Positions 23,501 through 32,552 are shown, counted from the stretch's first letter. The stretch is 49,176 bases of DNA from an uncultured Clostridia bacterium (GCA_947584595.1 CANPWP010000014.1:1-49176), one strand, 5' to 3'. Notes: generated from the letters alone by a model not told the origin. Translations and numbers: made by a program.

Positions 23501-25113
23501 TTTTCTATTTTGTCTGTCCCTCCGAGGGACACTTCAGTAATTGCATTTTCAATAACAAATGAGCTATTATAACCTGTATTTTCTGTTTCAGTTTGTACAT
23601 TGTTATTTAAATTATCATTTGGTTCATTAAGTAATGAATTTTTTACAGTTCGGTTTAGCTCTATATTGTTTCTTAAATTTTCAGCCTGTTTTAAAATCAT
23701 ATTTTTAATTGTTATAAAATCTTTATTGCTCTCAATAGGAGCTTCTTTTGGGTTTTTAACATATGTTTTTTCAATGTTATATTTGTGCTCGCAGTATTGC
23801 ATATACAGCTTAGACAACAAAGGATTGTCATTTACCAGTTGCTTTTGTATTTCATTAACAAGCTCTTTGATAGGTTTTTTCATATATCCATATTCATTTT
23901 GCCCGTGTGTCGGAAGTTTGCTTGACAATTCAAGCATTTTATTTGTAATATCTTTGAGTTGTTCCTTATCATACAATCCGGTAGGATCATCTAACAGCTT
24001 ATCTATAATCTCTTGTGCCTGTTCGTTAAGTTCATTTTTAAAGACATCCTTCTGTACATAGTCATTTAATCTGTCGTCTTTAAATATTTGCGTTGCAAAT
24101 CTGCTTTTGCATTTTCTTATACTTTCATTTGCCTTTTCAGAAAAAAATCCTTCTTTTGGGTCAGTGCTAAAGACAAATAAATGTATGTGAGGATGATATC
24201 CTGTATTATGCATGGCAGCATACCAACGCAAATTTTTTATATCAATTTGATGAGTTTCGGCCAAAGTATCTAATTTTGATTTTACAAGGTTTCTCCAGGG
24301 CTCTTGACTGTCATATCCCAGTTTGTCGGCATCTTCTCTTCGTAATGATAAGATATGAGTCCAAATATTACCCTCGTGCGTAGATATTTCCTCCTTTGCC
24401 TTTTCTAAGTCAACATTATCATTAGAAGAAAATAATCCATGCTCACCAATTTTAACTACACCCGGTCTTTTAGCTGCATATTCTACAAGATTTGCAGCTT
24501 CATCAAACGCCAAATCGCTCATTTGTATCTGCTCTGTAAGGTAATTTATAAGCTCCGACGCATTTTTAATTGTCGGAGCTTCTTTATAATCACTATATTC
24601 AAGAATTTCTTTTAAGTATGCTTCTTGATTTTCTTCTTTAGGTACAAGCGTATTAATTAATTCATTAATTAATGATTTTTGTTTTTCTGTTGCTTGACGT
24701 TTATCAGGATCGTAACGATCAACAATTTTCTTTGCTAAATTTGCTCTGGCACGTGCGGTGCTGTCAAAAGCATCATTTGTAAGTATTTCTTTTGATAATC
24801 GGGTTAATAACTCCGACGCATTTTTTCTTGTGGGATTTAATTTGTAATTATTATATTCAGAATATACTTTTGCATTAATGTTTTCTTTCTGAAATTTATC
24901 CAACAAATAGCCTATAGTATTTTTTTGTAAAGATGTTTCTGCTGCTTCATTTATATCATTTTCAATATTGTATGAAACGCCTTCACGGGTAGCTACATAG
25001 TCTACAAGATTTATAACTTCCTGTTTGCTTTTTGCGTATTTAGAATGTTCCTCACCGGGTTTTGCAATATGAAAATATCGTGTATTCCAAACAAACCTTG
25101 CCCCTGAAGACAT
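20554..25113 (-). CDS. mobL: MobL-type relaxase with long Sel1-repeat C-terminal region
   Basis: 1519 residues. The N-terminus (1-400) is relaxase-like: a REGV segment preceded by VDYVAT, and the metal-binding HxH in NTGYHPHIHLF (about residue 310), matching MobL/MobP3-type relaxases of Clostridia. From about residue 600 to 1450 there are many Sel1/TPR-like units (for example YRIGKMYLEGKGTEKNIDEA), scaffolds for protein contacts. A 684-bp DNA segment is tandemly duplicated in this tail. Palindrome copy 8 lies in frame at about residues 528-534. Strong GGAGGAG site before ATG. It nicks oriT and pilots DNA through the channel. Confidence 0.85.
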   Translation of the reverse strand: MSSGARFVWNTRYFHIAKPGEEHSKYAKSKQEVINLVDYVATREGVSYNIENDINEAAETSLQKNTIGYLLDKFQKENINAKVYSEYNNYKLNPTRKNASELLTRLSKEILTNDAFDSTARARANLAKKIVDRYDPDKRQATEKQKSLINELINTLVPKEENQEAYLKEILEYSDYKEAPTIKNASELINYLTEQIQMSDLAFDEAANLVEYAAKRPGVVKIGEHGLFSSNDNVDLEKAKEEISTHEGNIWTHILSLRREDADKLGYDSQEPWRNLVKSKLDTLAETHQIDIKNLRWYAAMHNTGYHPHIHLFVFSTDPKEGFFSEKANESIRKCKSRFATQIFKDDRLNDYVQKDVFKNELNEQAQEIIDKLLDDPTGLYDKEQLKDITNKMLELSSKLPTHGQNEYGYMKKPIKELVNEIQKQLVNDNPLLSKLYMQYCEHKYNIEKTYVKNPKEAPIESNKDFITIKNMILKQAENLRNNIELNRTVKNSLLNEPNDNLNNNVQTETENTGYNSSFVIENAITEVSLGGTDKIENFNKNDYNTTTSYDFAPVQKQSKNPINYYLKHYPNHVFYSYEPDYAEFKKIFTKSIFKSDNADVQVFKALKILTDDFDTRNGDICFELANCYKFGIGTEKDTSLAMMWYGIASDQFNHGMASYRLGQMYLYGAEDIEIDKELGNEYCKKAFYTFKMEIKNSDFFDAIEDNIDNIKYYPNVSNEDAYKEYLMGRMYLKGEGVEQNYYKSLQTFGLAAENGYNHANYYIGNQYYYGLGVEQSYEEAINYYTKAAEQKDSYAEYKLGHMYLKGEGVKVNLETARDYFVKSSDRVVMANYELAKLYENNTKTFDVDKETIYKLYNKTLEGLIKQEDEIHDAFTEIRIANLYLTGSGAEKSIDKAIEWFDKAAQLKNPDANYQLGYIYSSKEYDLQNEQKSQEYYSNALKGYIKAEDENKNATAEYRIGKMYLEGKGTEKNIDEAVKWLNKATFNGNSNSAYSLFKLYSEGKDLQQDTEKANLYLEISAELENPYAQYALGNKELDEGNTDNGIEWLKKSAEQNISHAAYKLGDIYSSNEYVLKNDVISNEYYKKALDLYKDNYNKKPEDFISYRIAQMYLNGQGTDKNITEAVKWFEKSAQLKNPDANYQLGYIYSSKEYDLQNEQKSQEYYSNALKGYIKAEDENKNATAEYRIGKMYLEGKGTEKNIDEAVKWLNKATFNGNSNSAYSLFKLYSEGKDLQQDTEKANLYLEISAELENPYAQYALGNKELDEGNTDNGIEWLKKSAEQNISHAAYKLGDIYSSNKYVLKNDVISNEYYKKALDLYTDNYNKKPEDFISYRIAQMYFNGQGTNTNIFEAAKWFEKSAQFGNADAYYQLGYIYYKDDYGLKNNETAQQYFKKAFELYNKRFNEKPDGNISYRIGQMYNYGLGVERDIDKAVSWYKKSLELGNMKAQQKINEAEQENQVAAMAVATTICHLGNMIKNETSNMFKKRYYSDSKILKKEKIQKIYAGQAVDDKQQDFDY
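21040..22405 (-). repeat. 684-bp tandem duplication of Sel1 repeats in the relaxase
   Basis: Two nearly identical units (for example CGAGTTTATAAGCAGC at about 21237 and CGAGCTTATAAGCAGC at 21921) are offset by 684 bp, 228 codons, differing at only a few positions. The near identity indicates a recent in-frame duplication. Confidence 0.85.
23515..23531 (+). repeat. 17-bp dispersed palindrome, copy 8, inside the relaxase gene
   Basis: TGTCCCTC-C-GAGGGACA, read on the coding strand as Val-Ser-Leu-Gly-Gly-Thr-Asp in a low-complexity linker between the relaxase and Sel1 parts, frame intact. Confidence 0.88.
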
Positions 25114-25133
25114 AATTGCTCCTCCTTTTGAAT

Positions 25134-25517
25134 TTAAGATTGTGCGTCATAAATTGAAATAATACCCTTTGTTGATTTTGCGTCATTTACTGCAGTAAGC
25201 CGCATTTTATCGTAAGTGTTTTTATCGATTTCAAAATGACTTGCTACAAGTCTTGTAAGCAAATTAATTTCTACCGTTTCCTTAAATAAAAGACGAGAAA
25301 GCCTATCGGTATTGTTGCCGATAATACCTTCAACTTTTTTGCCGTAAACTGAACATAGATAATCCTGATTAATTTCACCGGTTGTATATGCAAAGTAAAA
25401 GTCAATCGCATTTTCAATTATTTTATTTCGACTTGCTGATTTATCCATTGCTTGCAAGCTGTCTATTTTATCTCGTGTTTCTTTTGAGAATGAGACACTC
25501 GTTTGCTTTTTGTTCAT
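25134..25517 (-). CDS. Ribbon-helix-helix-like relaxosome accessory protein
   Basis: 127 residues. The N-terminus TSVSFSKETRDKIDSLQAMD followed by SASRNKIIENAIDFYFAY is a CopG/MobC-like strand-helix-helix pattern. The C-terminal half is helical (LLFKETVEINLLTRLVASHFEID). It lies directly upstream of the relaxase in the operon, where oriT-binding accessory proteins usually are. It probably binds oriT and recruits the relaxase. oriT itself was not identified with confidence. Confidence 0.65.
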   Translation of the reverse strand: MNKKQTSVSFSKETRDKIDSLQAMDKSASRNKIIENAIDFYFAYTTGEINQDYLCSVYGKKVEGIIGNNTDRLSRLLFKETVEINLLTRLVASHFEIDKNTYDKMRLTAVNDAKSTKGIISIYDAQS

Positions 25518-25529
25518 TTAATCACCCCA

Positions 25530-25772
25530 TTAATCTTTCCTGATTATTTCTTTCATTTCATCAAATTGTCCTGAAAAAACATAATCATAAAAATGATTTA
25601 CAGCAACCTCAATAACCTGTGGACGGCTTGATATAAGCGACAGTTCATTTTTAATATCTTCAATTTTCTGCAATGTGACTTTCTTTAAAATTACAGCAGT
25701 TTGCATTTTTTCATTATCTGAAAGCGATTTATCTTCTAACATTTTTTTATTGAAGTAAAGTTTTTTTGACAT
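25530..25772 (-). CDS. Second small RHH-like accessory protein
   Basis: 80 basic residues: TAVILKKVTLQKIEDIKNEL, then SSRPQVIEVAVNHFYDYVFS. The second part has the same 'R..VIE.AV..FYDY' form as the neighbour's NKIIENAIDFYFAY, suggesting a related ribbon-helix-helix fold. 12 bp separate it from that gene. It is likely a relaxosome or regulatory DNA-binding partner. Confidence 0.6.
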   Translation of the reverse strand: MSKKLYFNKKMLEDKSLSDNEKMQTAVILKKVTLQKIEDIKNELSLISSRPQVIEVAVNHFYDYVFSGQFDEMKEIIRKD

Positions 25773-25794
25773 TTGTAATTCCTCCTTTTATACT

Positions 25795-26352
25795 TCAGTT
25801 TTCAGGCTTTTCGACACCTGATATTAACCACTGATTATTTATATATTTCATATCAAACATATAAATAATTGTGTGTGTTTCTGAAATGTTTTTATTAACA
25901 ACACTCTGATAACATAAAGCTAATACCTTAATATTATTTGAAGGTGTTGAATTGTCGCCATAGTAAAGTTCGGAAACAAAAGTAGATTGTTGATAATCGG
26001 TGTTAGTATTTCTGGCGTGGCCTGCATTAGATGACAACTTATTATAATAATCATCTGTAACACAATCTTTAATTTTCTTAATATTGTTAAGAGCAGAACC
26101 GGTATAGCTCAGATAATTACTTGTGTAAGTTTTAATATTTTCATTTAAGCTGTCATCATAAATTTTCTGCATTTCACTTATGTTTTTCTTGAGCTTATCA
26201 TTTTCGTTTTGCACGGATGAAAGATTAGCTGTTGTAGATTGTACCTGCTCTGTGCTGACAGTATCGGGTTTACTGTCTGTATTTTTACTTACAGAGCAGC
26301 TGCAAAGCAACAGCATAATAACTGCAAACATAATAATTAAATATTTTTTCAT
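25795..26352 (-). CDS. Conjugation-region lipoprotein
   Basis: 185 residues with signal peptide and a Cys box at LLLCSCS, so probably lipid-anchored outside the membrane. A coiled segment (about 45-75, NENDKLKKNISEMQKIYDD) is followed by a domain with the TYTSNYLSYTGSALNNIKKI and IIYMFDMKYINNQWLISGVE pattern. The last part resembles the NTF2/VirB8-like domains of Gram-positive conjugation proteins. It lies between the CHAP hydrolase and the relaxase accessory genes and is a likely part of the secretion channel. Confidence 0.6.
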   Translation of the reverse strand: MKKYLIIMFAVIMLLLCSCSVSKNTDSKPDTVSTEQVQSTTANLSSVQNENDKLKKNISEMQKIYDDSLNENIKTYTSNYLSYTGSALNNIKKIKDCVTDDYYNKLSSNAGHARNTNTDYQQSTFVSELYYGDNSTPSNNIKVLALCYQSVVNKNISETHTIIYMFDMKYINNQWLISGVEKPEN

Positions 26353-26362
26353 AAAAGTTCTC

Positions 26363-27640
26363 CTATTGATTTTTTAAATATTCATATGTCCAGGTTCTTC
26401 TTGCTTCATAGTTGTAATTGCTGTCACTCCAGGCTCTGCCTGAATTATAAACATCATCCAGAGTCGTTAATGAATTAACACCGTATAAAACACCGTTATG
26501 ACCTGCACCGTAAACGTTTGCAGAAAACGAGTTAACTCCATATTGATTAAGAATATCCGAGCAATAAGCTATTACTTTATTGTCTGTCAAGCCCTTTTCC
26601 ATGCATATATCTATGTATTGCTGAGCATTTTCAATAGATGTTTCATCCTGAGCCTGTTTTCCTGCGTCAGTCAGCAACATAGCTTTAATGCAGTTGCTTT
26701 CGTCAGAATTAGGTATATATGTCGACCAATCTGCAGAAGATGTAATATCACTAAGAATAGAATCACCGGAACTGTAAGACTGTGCTACACTGATAATCTG
26801 CAATGGGTTTATTTGATAAGCAATTTGTAAAATACTTAAAGCCTTAATGCCGTGCCAACCGTAAACACCGACTGATACAGCACCAACGTCATTAGGAATG
26901 ACAGAACCGTATTGACTGTCAACTTCCGAATATAAAACACCTATTTCATTATGCGATATGATATCTCTTGTAAGTTCAGAAAGCTCTGAAGGAGCCACAA
27001 TATCACTTCCTACTGCACCGTAACAGGCAATGCTGTCATCATCAATACTTAAAGTGTATTTATTAACATAACTTACATTTGCCCAGTTTTCAGTAGCTCC
27101 GTTATATTCATTGCCTGCAATAACGGTAATTTGATTGTCGCTTATTTCAGTTACAATACCTACATGAGCAACAAAGCCGGTAGCAGCATAATTGCTTCGT
27201 CCGTCATAGTTGAAAAATACGAGATTTCCTATTTGAGGACTATAAGTTCCTGCCGTCCTAAGTTTATTTTTTTCAGAAAGATTACTTACCCAGGTGTTAG
27301 TAGATGACGAAAAACCTATTTCATCTAAATCTAAGCCTGCATTATCAGCACAAGTACCCACAAAATAACAACACCAGTCAACTACACTTGCGTTGAAATG
27401 TCCGCAGTATCGCTCACCCTGACAAGTGTAGCCGGCCTTTTCCGGTGTTGTTTTTTGCCAATAAGAAAACTCAGTCTTTGCCTGTTCGGCAAGTGCTGAG
27501 CTTCTTGTGTTGGTATCTTGTTGAATTTGTATTATGATTACCAGTATTATAAAAATAAATCCTCCAACAATGCCTCCGATAACTTTTCCCGCAGTATTGT
27601 TTTTTCTGAGCATCATAAATACTTTTGCGGCTGTAGTCAT
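26363..27640 (-). CDS. VirB1-like CHAP-domain peptidoglycan hydrolase
   Basis: 425 residues: one membrane helix (about 20-42), a CHAP/NlpC-type domain (about 70-215) with the putative catalytic Cys in SVVDWCCYFVGTCADNAGL and a His in FVAHVGIVTEI followed by ITVIAGNEYNG, then a helical C-terminal region. CHAP enzymes cut peptide bridges of the cell wall, opening a path for the conjugation channel. It abuts the VirB4 gene: its start overlaps the VirB4 stop. Confidence 0.8.
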   Translation of the reverse strand: MTTAAKVFMMLRKNNTAGKVIGGIVGGFIFIILVIIIQIQQDTNTRSSALAEQAKTEFSYWQKTTPEKAGYTCQGERYCGHFNASVVDWCCYFVGTCADNAGLDLDEIGFSSSTNTWVSNLSEKNKLRTAGTYSPQIGNLVFFNYDGRSNYAATGFVAHVGIVTEISDNQITVIAGNEYNGATENWANVSYVNKYTLSIDDDSIACYGAVGSDIVAPSELSELTRDIISHNEIGVLYSEVDSQYGSVIPNDVGAVSVGVYGWHGIKALSILQIAYQINPLQIISVAQSYSSGDSILSDITSSADWSTYIPNSDESNCIKAMLLTDAGKQAQDETSIENAQQYIDICMEKGLTDNKVIAYCSDILNQYGVNSFSANVYGAGHNGVLYGVNSLTTLDDVYNSGRAWSDSNYNYEARRTWTYEYLKNQ

Positions 27641-30066
27641 TATCTGCCTCCTGCTGTACCAAACAATGCAGATTTATACGGCGGAACTATAACATGTAAA
27701 TGATATCTTTCGTCACCGCAGCAATACAAACAAAAACCTTGATGGGACTTTGATATAATATTGAATTCACTACTCGTCAAATTAGTTGTTCGTGTAAATA
27801 CGTCAACATCAACAATTCCTGGAAAAAATAAAAACCTATGTGTAGGAATTGAAAAAAGAGGTCTTGTATATTCAATAATTTCCGGCAGCATAAGGTCATC
27901 AATATTTTGAGAAGCAATAATAATATTGCTTTCTTTTTTACGGCCTCTTTTTACAAAAGAACGTACATAATCAACGACTGTTCGAGACTTTATTATCTCA
28001 TGCAATTCATCAAGGAATACTGAGGTGTTTCCTTCTGAAAAATATTTGTGCTGCATAAAAGAAAATATGTTGAAGTACATTGCATTTTTTAAATTTTCAT
28101 TGGTACTTAGCATATCTTTTAATATAAAATTAACATGCTCTGAATTAGGAATATTTGTATATCCGTTAAAAAACATTGAATCAGTTCCTACACAAAGACT
28201 GTTGAGTGCAAGAAGGAGTTTTCTGCAATCGTCTTTCAAATATATCATTTCTTTTCCCCTGTGTGCAACATCATCATAATTGTTTAATGCATTTTCAACA
28301 GTATTGTAAAGGTCGGAAGGAATCGGAAAATCTTCCGACTTCAAATTTGTAAAATCAGTATTATTTGTAATATGAAACAGTTTGTATGTTTCAACTAACA
28401 TAATTTCAAGAATATCAAGCTGTGCGCTTGTGAGTTCAGGCTTATATACTTTGAAAAAGTCTCTTAAATATGCAATATGACGGGAAAGCTTTGTGTCTTT
28501 CTTTGCTGCAGGAATTTCATCGGGAAAATTATTGTCATCTTCATTATTATCTGATTTTATAAATTTCGGTTCAAGAATATTTATAAAATATTTACCTGAC
28601 ATCATATCAAGATTTGTACCGCCTAATCCTCTCGTGGAATCAATAATTTCTGCGTCTACATCACAAGAATATACGGATTTTCTTTGCTGTCTGAAAATGC
28701 AAATCAGCAATTTCATAAAATATGATTTGCCTTCACCGGAATTTCCGAAAATTGATATATGGCCGTTTGTTTTGTCTGAGTCTCTCATATCAAAATCCGT
28801 CAATATATAGCTTCCGTTTACATCCTTTCCAATAGGAATACCTTTTGGATCGGTTTTACCGGAATAAGAAAAGGGGAATAGATTTCCTACACTTGAAGAA
28901 GGCAAGACACGCTCAAATTCTGTTTTAAAAATGTTAAATCCAAATGGAGAAGCAGAAACAAAACCGTCTCTTTGCTGAAGCGTCAGCGCATCGTATACTA
29001 TATGGCAATCTGTAAATACCTGAGATACGGTAGCCGTTAAGTCCTTTAACTTTTCAAGTGAATTTGAAGTCATTTCAACATAAACTGCACAATGGATAAA
29101 TGCTTCTTTATCTTTGTGCGCTTTTTTTATCATTTTGCCTAAGTCGGTCAGGTTTTCCTCGCCCTCAATTTTTTCTGTTTCTTTTGTTGACCTGGATTTT
29201 GAACGATTTCTGTGTTCAGCATTTTCAAATATCTTTTTCTGTTCAGAGGGATTAACAAGTCGGTTATAGATATGTAAAGTAACGCCGTCCTGTTCACCAA
29301 GTGATTTTAAAAGTGCCTGTTGCTTTGTAGATGTGGCATAGCTTCTTACAGCCCATACCGTTCTGTATGTATTACCGATTATATAGTAATTGGCGTGTTT
29401 AAAATCCATTACGGAAGGCGCTATCAAATCCACAAAATCTTTTAAGTTATATTCTTCTGGGTTTGAATTTTCCAAATACTGCTGACCGTCATAATCAGAA
29501 AGCTCCTCATTATATATATTTTGCTCAAGATAAATTGACAGCATTTTTTTGATTTTTTCTTTTCCTGCAACTTCAACACGGAATTTATGTTCACGGCAAA
29601 TTTGAAGTGCGTCAGATATTTTTCTTTTCTTTTCGTTATCAGAGGTTAATGCATGACATCTGACAACAATAAAAAATACACGGCTTGTTGCCATATCTGC
29701 TCTGATATCGTCCAGGTACTTAATATCTTCTTCATCAAGCCTTTTAATATTTTCATTTTGTTCCTGATTTTTTAAATCTATTAAATGCTGTTTGTTATCA
29801 TTATAGTTTTGTGAACTGTTAAGACATAAAATTTCGCAGTTTTCTAAATTGCGGACAATGTTTGATAATGAGGTTATCAAGCTTGATACAGTGTGATCCG
29901 ATTGTACTGATATATTTATGGGAGTTACCTGAATGTAATATAATTCTTCATTTCGTGTTGTCAATAAACAGTTTTCTTTAAGTTCCTTTATTTCAAAAAA
30001 GTCCTGCACACAAATATTGTTTTGATTTACTTTTCTGTTAAGTGCTTTCTTCTGTTTTTTATTCAT
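27640..30066 (-). CDS. virB4: VirB4-type conjugation ATPase
   Basis: 808 residues from the ATG at 30066 (GGAGGG seven bases upstream; two upstream Met codons are less well placed). The N-terminal region (1-380) is a VirB4 N-domain. The ATPase follows with Walker A FGNSGEGKSYFMKLL, Walker B SVFLDELHEII and the downstream NIIIASQNIDDLM. VirB4 energises assembly and transport of the type IV channel. It overlaps the VirB3-like gene by 4 bp. All motifs appear intact. Confidence 0.92.
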   Translation of the reverse strand: MNKKQKKALNRKVNQNNICVQDFFEIKELKENCLLTTRNEELYYIQVTPINISVQSDHTVSSLITSLSNIVRNLENCEILCLNSSQNYNDNKQHLIDLKNQEQNENIKRLDEEDIKYLDDIRADMATSRVFFIVVRCHALTSDNEKKRKISDALQICREHKFRVEVAGKEKIKKMLSIYLEQNIYNEELSDYDGQQYLENSNPEEYNLKDFVDLIAPSVMDFKHANYYIIGNTYRTVWAVRSYATSTKQQALLKSLGEQDGVTLHIYNRLVNPSEQKKIFENAEHRNRSKSRSTKETEKIEGEENLTDLGKMIKKAHKDKEAFIHCAVYVEMTSNSLEKLKDLTATVSQVFTDCHIVYDALTLQQRDGFVSASPFGFNIFKTEFERVLPSSSVGNLFPFSYSGKTDPKGIPIGKDVNGSYILTDFDMRDSDKTNGHISIFGNSGEGKSYFMKLLICIFRQQRKSVYSCDVDAEIIDSTRGLGGTNLDMMSGKYFINILEPKFIKSDNNEDDNNFPDEIPAAKKDTKLSRHIAYLRDFFKVYKPELTSAQLDILEIMLVETYKLFHITNNTDFTNLKSEDFPIPSDLYNTVENALNNYDDVAHRGKEMIYLKDDCRKLLLALNSLCVGTDSMFFNGYTNIPNSEHVNFILKDMLSTNENLKNAMYFNIFSFMQHKYFSEGNTSVFLDELHEIIKSRTVVDYVRSFVKRGRKKESNIIIASQNIDDLMLPEIIEYTRPLFSIPTHRFLFFPGIVDVDVFTRTTNLTSSEFNIISKSHQGFCLYCCGDERYHLHVIVPPYKSALFGTAGGR

Positions 30067-30338
30067 TTTCTTTCCCTCCAATGAAATAATAATTGGTCTG
30101 TAAATAAAAAGCGAATATATAAAATAGCAAATTTAGTTAATGAATAACCATTAGCAATTTTCATTGAAGAAAAACCATATATGACAAAAGCAATAAAGAA
30201 TATGTAAATATGAAATGCAATAAAAAGCAGAATGTTAAATATAAAAATAGCCGTAAGAATCAATATATCTTTGAAAGTCCAGAAAGCTGCAATTAATGTT
30301 TTTGCCGCCAAATTTTCAGGATAATAATATTCATACAT
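30063..30338 (-). CDS. VirB3-like small membrane protein
   Basis: 91 residues with two closely spaced hydrophobic helices (about 15-45 and 45-65) and a basic C-terminus (HWRERK). Size, topology and position directly before virB4 match VirB3/TrbD-type or PrgI-type proteins, which tie the ATPase to the membrane channel. Confidence 0.7.
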   Translation of the reverse strand: MYEYYYPENLAAKTLIAAFWTFKDILILTAIFIFNILLFIAFHIYIFFIAFVIYGFSSMKIANGYSLTKFAILYIRFLFTDQLLFHWRERK

Positions 30339-30354
30339 TGCTATACCTCCTTCA

Positions 30355-31239
30355 TCACTTAAATGCCCTCAGAATATTCATAGCACCTGACACACCATAA
30401 ATTGCTTGTGAAACGTTAGTCCTCATTGACGTATCAAGACCGAATTGCGTCAAAATCCTCGGGGCTTCAAAGGCTGAAAGGGCAACTCCGGCAGATACCA
30501 CCATATCAAAGACCATATTACCACTGAAAGCAAATGCAACAAAGCTCAGTGTAACAAGAAAGTTTTGAATAAATGCTGTTATACACAAACCTATAACTTG
30601 TTTACACCATGAAAAAAATGAATCGGTGTAGCCTCTGGGGACGGAAAACAGGTGAAAAGGACAAATAAAAATGAGTATTAATAATATACCGCCGCGCTTT
30701 ATGTTTGCAAAGAATAATCTTACAACACATACAAACATAATTATTACATAAAAGAGTTCTAAAAATTTTGTCCAGTAAGTAGAAACTATATCAAAAGGAG
30801 AGGAAGATGAAAATTCAAGAGTTGTTATTTCATCCCAAAAATATTTCATTGTATCACTGCTCATATTTGAAGTTAGCTGCAAACAAATTTCATTTGTAAA
30901 CTTTATTAAAAGTATTGGAATTGATATAAAACCTAATAACGCAAAAAATCCCAAAAACATATTTTTAAATGTATCCATTACTGAATCGGAAATGTTGTCC
31001 TGCTTTTTAACTGCCCAATCAGCAAAGGAAAATCCAACTCCAAACAGAAATAAAATGCTTCCCAAAACTTCAACAAGTGATAAAAATGACGTAACGGCTG
31101 AATTGCTGAATAATGAATCTATTGTGTTATTGTTAAAAGAGATTAACTGTGTAACTCCGGCTGCTGCAAATGCAGCAGTTCCTTTAAGACCGTCAAGGAT
31201 AATATCTAATACAATCCCTGATAATATGTTTTCAATCAT
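30355..31239 (-). CDS. VirB6/TrbL-like polytopic membrane protein
   Basis: 294 residues with about six hydrophobic helices, starting in an amphipathic region (MIENILSGIVLDIILDGLKG). The C-terminus contains a Gly/Ala-rich membrane stretch (MVVSAGVALSAFEAPRILTQ) and the soluble tail TNVSQAIYGVSGAMNILRA typical of Gram-positive TrbL/VirB6 proteins. It would form the inner-membrane channel core. Confidence 0.78.
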   Translation of the reverse strand: MIENILSGIVLDIILDGLKGTAAFAAAGVTQLISFNNNTIDSLFSNSAVTSFLSLVEVLGSILFLFGVGFSFADWAVKKQDNISDSVMDTFKNMFLGFFALLGFISIPILLIKFTNEICLQLTSNMSSDTMKYFWDEITTLEFSSSSPFDIVSTYWTKFLELFYVIIMFVCVVRLFFANIKRGGILLILIFICPFHLFSVPRGYTDSFFSWCKQVIGLCITAFIQNFLVTLSFVAFAFSGNMVFDMVVSAGVALSAFEAPRILTQFGLDTSMRTNVSQAIYGVSGAMNILRAFK

Positions 31240-31242
31240 AAC

Positions 31243-31593
31243 TTAATTAAGACCAAACCAACCGAAGAATGTGCTGGTAGCACATAAGCTTGCAACTATT
31301 GTAGCAATACCGCCTAAAACTACAGGCATTGTTTCATAATCTTGATTCTTTTTATATGACATAAAAGCCTTAATACCTTTTACAACTGTAAAAATCAAAC
31401 AACCTAATGCCAGAACTCCAAATACTACAGTAGCAACAGCCTTGCCTTGTTTTGTTACTTGACTTGCCATTTGTTCTATGCCGCCTGCCAGATCAACAGC
31501 AGCAAATGTTGTAATAACAGTTGATGCAATCATTAGTATAGTAACGATGAGAATTATCAAACTCTTTGATTTTATATTTAACTTTTTATTCAT
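31243..31593 (-). CDS. VirB2-like small hydrophobic pilin/channel subunit
   Basis: 116 residues from the ATG at 31593 (AGGAGTTTTATT upstream). A longer frame runs back through palindrome copy 9 and is rejected. A signal peptide (to about 33, ending TFAA) is followed by a short polar segment and two hydrophobic helices, the VirB2/TrbC arrangement. Its stop is 4 bp before the VirB6-like start. Confidence 0.7.
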   Translation of the reverse strand: MNKKLNIKSKSLIILIVTILMIASTVITTFAAVDLAGGIEQMASQVTKQGKAVATVVFGVLALGCLIFTVVKGIKAFMSYKKNQDYETMPVVLGGIATIVASLCATSTFFGWFGLN

Positions 31594-31622
31594 AAATAAA
31601 ACTCCTTTGTATTTATAATAGG

Positions 31623-31639
31623 TGTCCCTCCGAGGGACA
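31623..31639 (+). repeat. 17-bp dispersed palindrome, copy 9
   Basis: TGTCCCTC-C-GAGGGACA between the stop of the upstream minus-strand gene (1 bp away) and the VirB2-like start. Confidence 0.88.
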
Positions 31640-31640
31640 G

Positions 31641-32552
31641 TTAATTTACTGTGATAGTGCAAGTATAGTTTGTGCCGTTATAATTTGCCGTTACGTTAGT
31701 TTGCCCTTTTGAAACAGTCTTGAAACTGCATTGGTTTCCTAATTTTTCATATTCACTTATTATAGATTTGTCAGAAATGTACCAGACTACATTATTGTTT
31801 GCTCCTGTTAAAGTAAGAGTGAAAATTAAATCTCTGTTGATTGTAAGAGCTTTGTAATTCAAATGAATTGACTTGTCAACGGTATTACTGCTGTTATTTC
31901 CTTTAGGTCTTTCAGTCGGCTTTTGTACCGGCTTTTCCGCTGCAGGCTGTTCAATAACAGGTTCCTGAACTTGTGGGGAAGGAGTGTAATAATTACTGTT
32001 AGCAGAATTGGAGTTGTTATTGTAACTACTTTGACTGTTTGTGTTATTAGAAGAACTTTTATTTGTTTTGGAACTGCTTGCAGAGGAACTTGATTTTTGT
32101 GATTTCTTTGGCTTCTCTGTTGCTTTTTCTGTCGGCTTTTCAGTACTTGGTTCTTCAGTGGCAGGTTCAGTTACTTTTTTTATCATATCAACAGATATAG
32201 TGTATAAATTATCGTTGTATATAATTTTTATTGCTCCTGAACTTACGGTATATTCAACACCGTCTGCATTAGTAACTTTACCGTTATTTACTCGCAATCC
32301 TTCATTAATAATAATTTGCTCCAGGCTTTCAGGCTCGTGAACTGTTGAAGGTTCATAATAAACAGTATAATGTTCGGTTTCTTCTGATTGAAACGGAGCA
32401 GTAGTTTCTATTGTTGAAGCAACTTGTGTTTCTGTATAAGCATTGTTTGTTTTATTTGAAACTAAAATAAACAGAAAAATAAATAAACCTGCAACCGCAA
32501 TACTCAGAATTATTCCAATAACTAAAAATTGAGGTTTAAGTTTTCTGCTCAT
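31641..32552 (-). CDS. Membrane-anchored surface protein with bacterial Ig-like domain
   Basis: 303 residues. An N-terminal membrane helix (about 11-32), a globular region (about 60-130), a Ser/Asn/Thr/Lys/Pro low-complexity spacer (about 130-225) and a C-terminal beta domain with the TLTLTGANNNVVWYISDKSI and QTNVTANYNGTNYTCTITVN pattern of Big_2-like Ig folds. There is no LPxTG. It overlaps the sortase end by 17 bp. It probably spans the wall around the conjugation apparatus. A GGAGGTAAAAA site before the ATG partly lies in the palindrome flank. Confidence 0.7.
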   Translation of the reverse strand: MSRKLKPQFLVIGIILSIAVAGLFIFLFILVSNKTNNAYTETQVASTIETTAPFQSEETEHYTVYYEPSTVHEPESLEQIIINEGLRVNNGKVTNADGVEYTVSSGAIKIIYNDNLYTISVDMIKKVTEPATEEPSTEKPTEKATEKPKKSQKSSSSASSSKTNKSSSNNTNSQSSYNNNSNSANSNYYTPSPQVQEPVIEQPAAEKPVQKPTERPKGNNSSNTVDKSIHLNYKALTINRDLIFTLTLTGANNNVVWYISDKSIISEYEKLGNQCSFKTVSKGQTNVTANYNGTNYTCTITVN

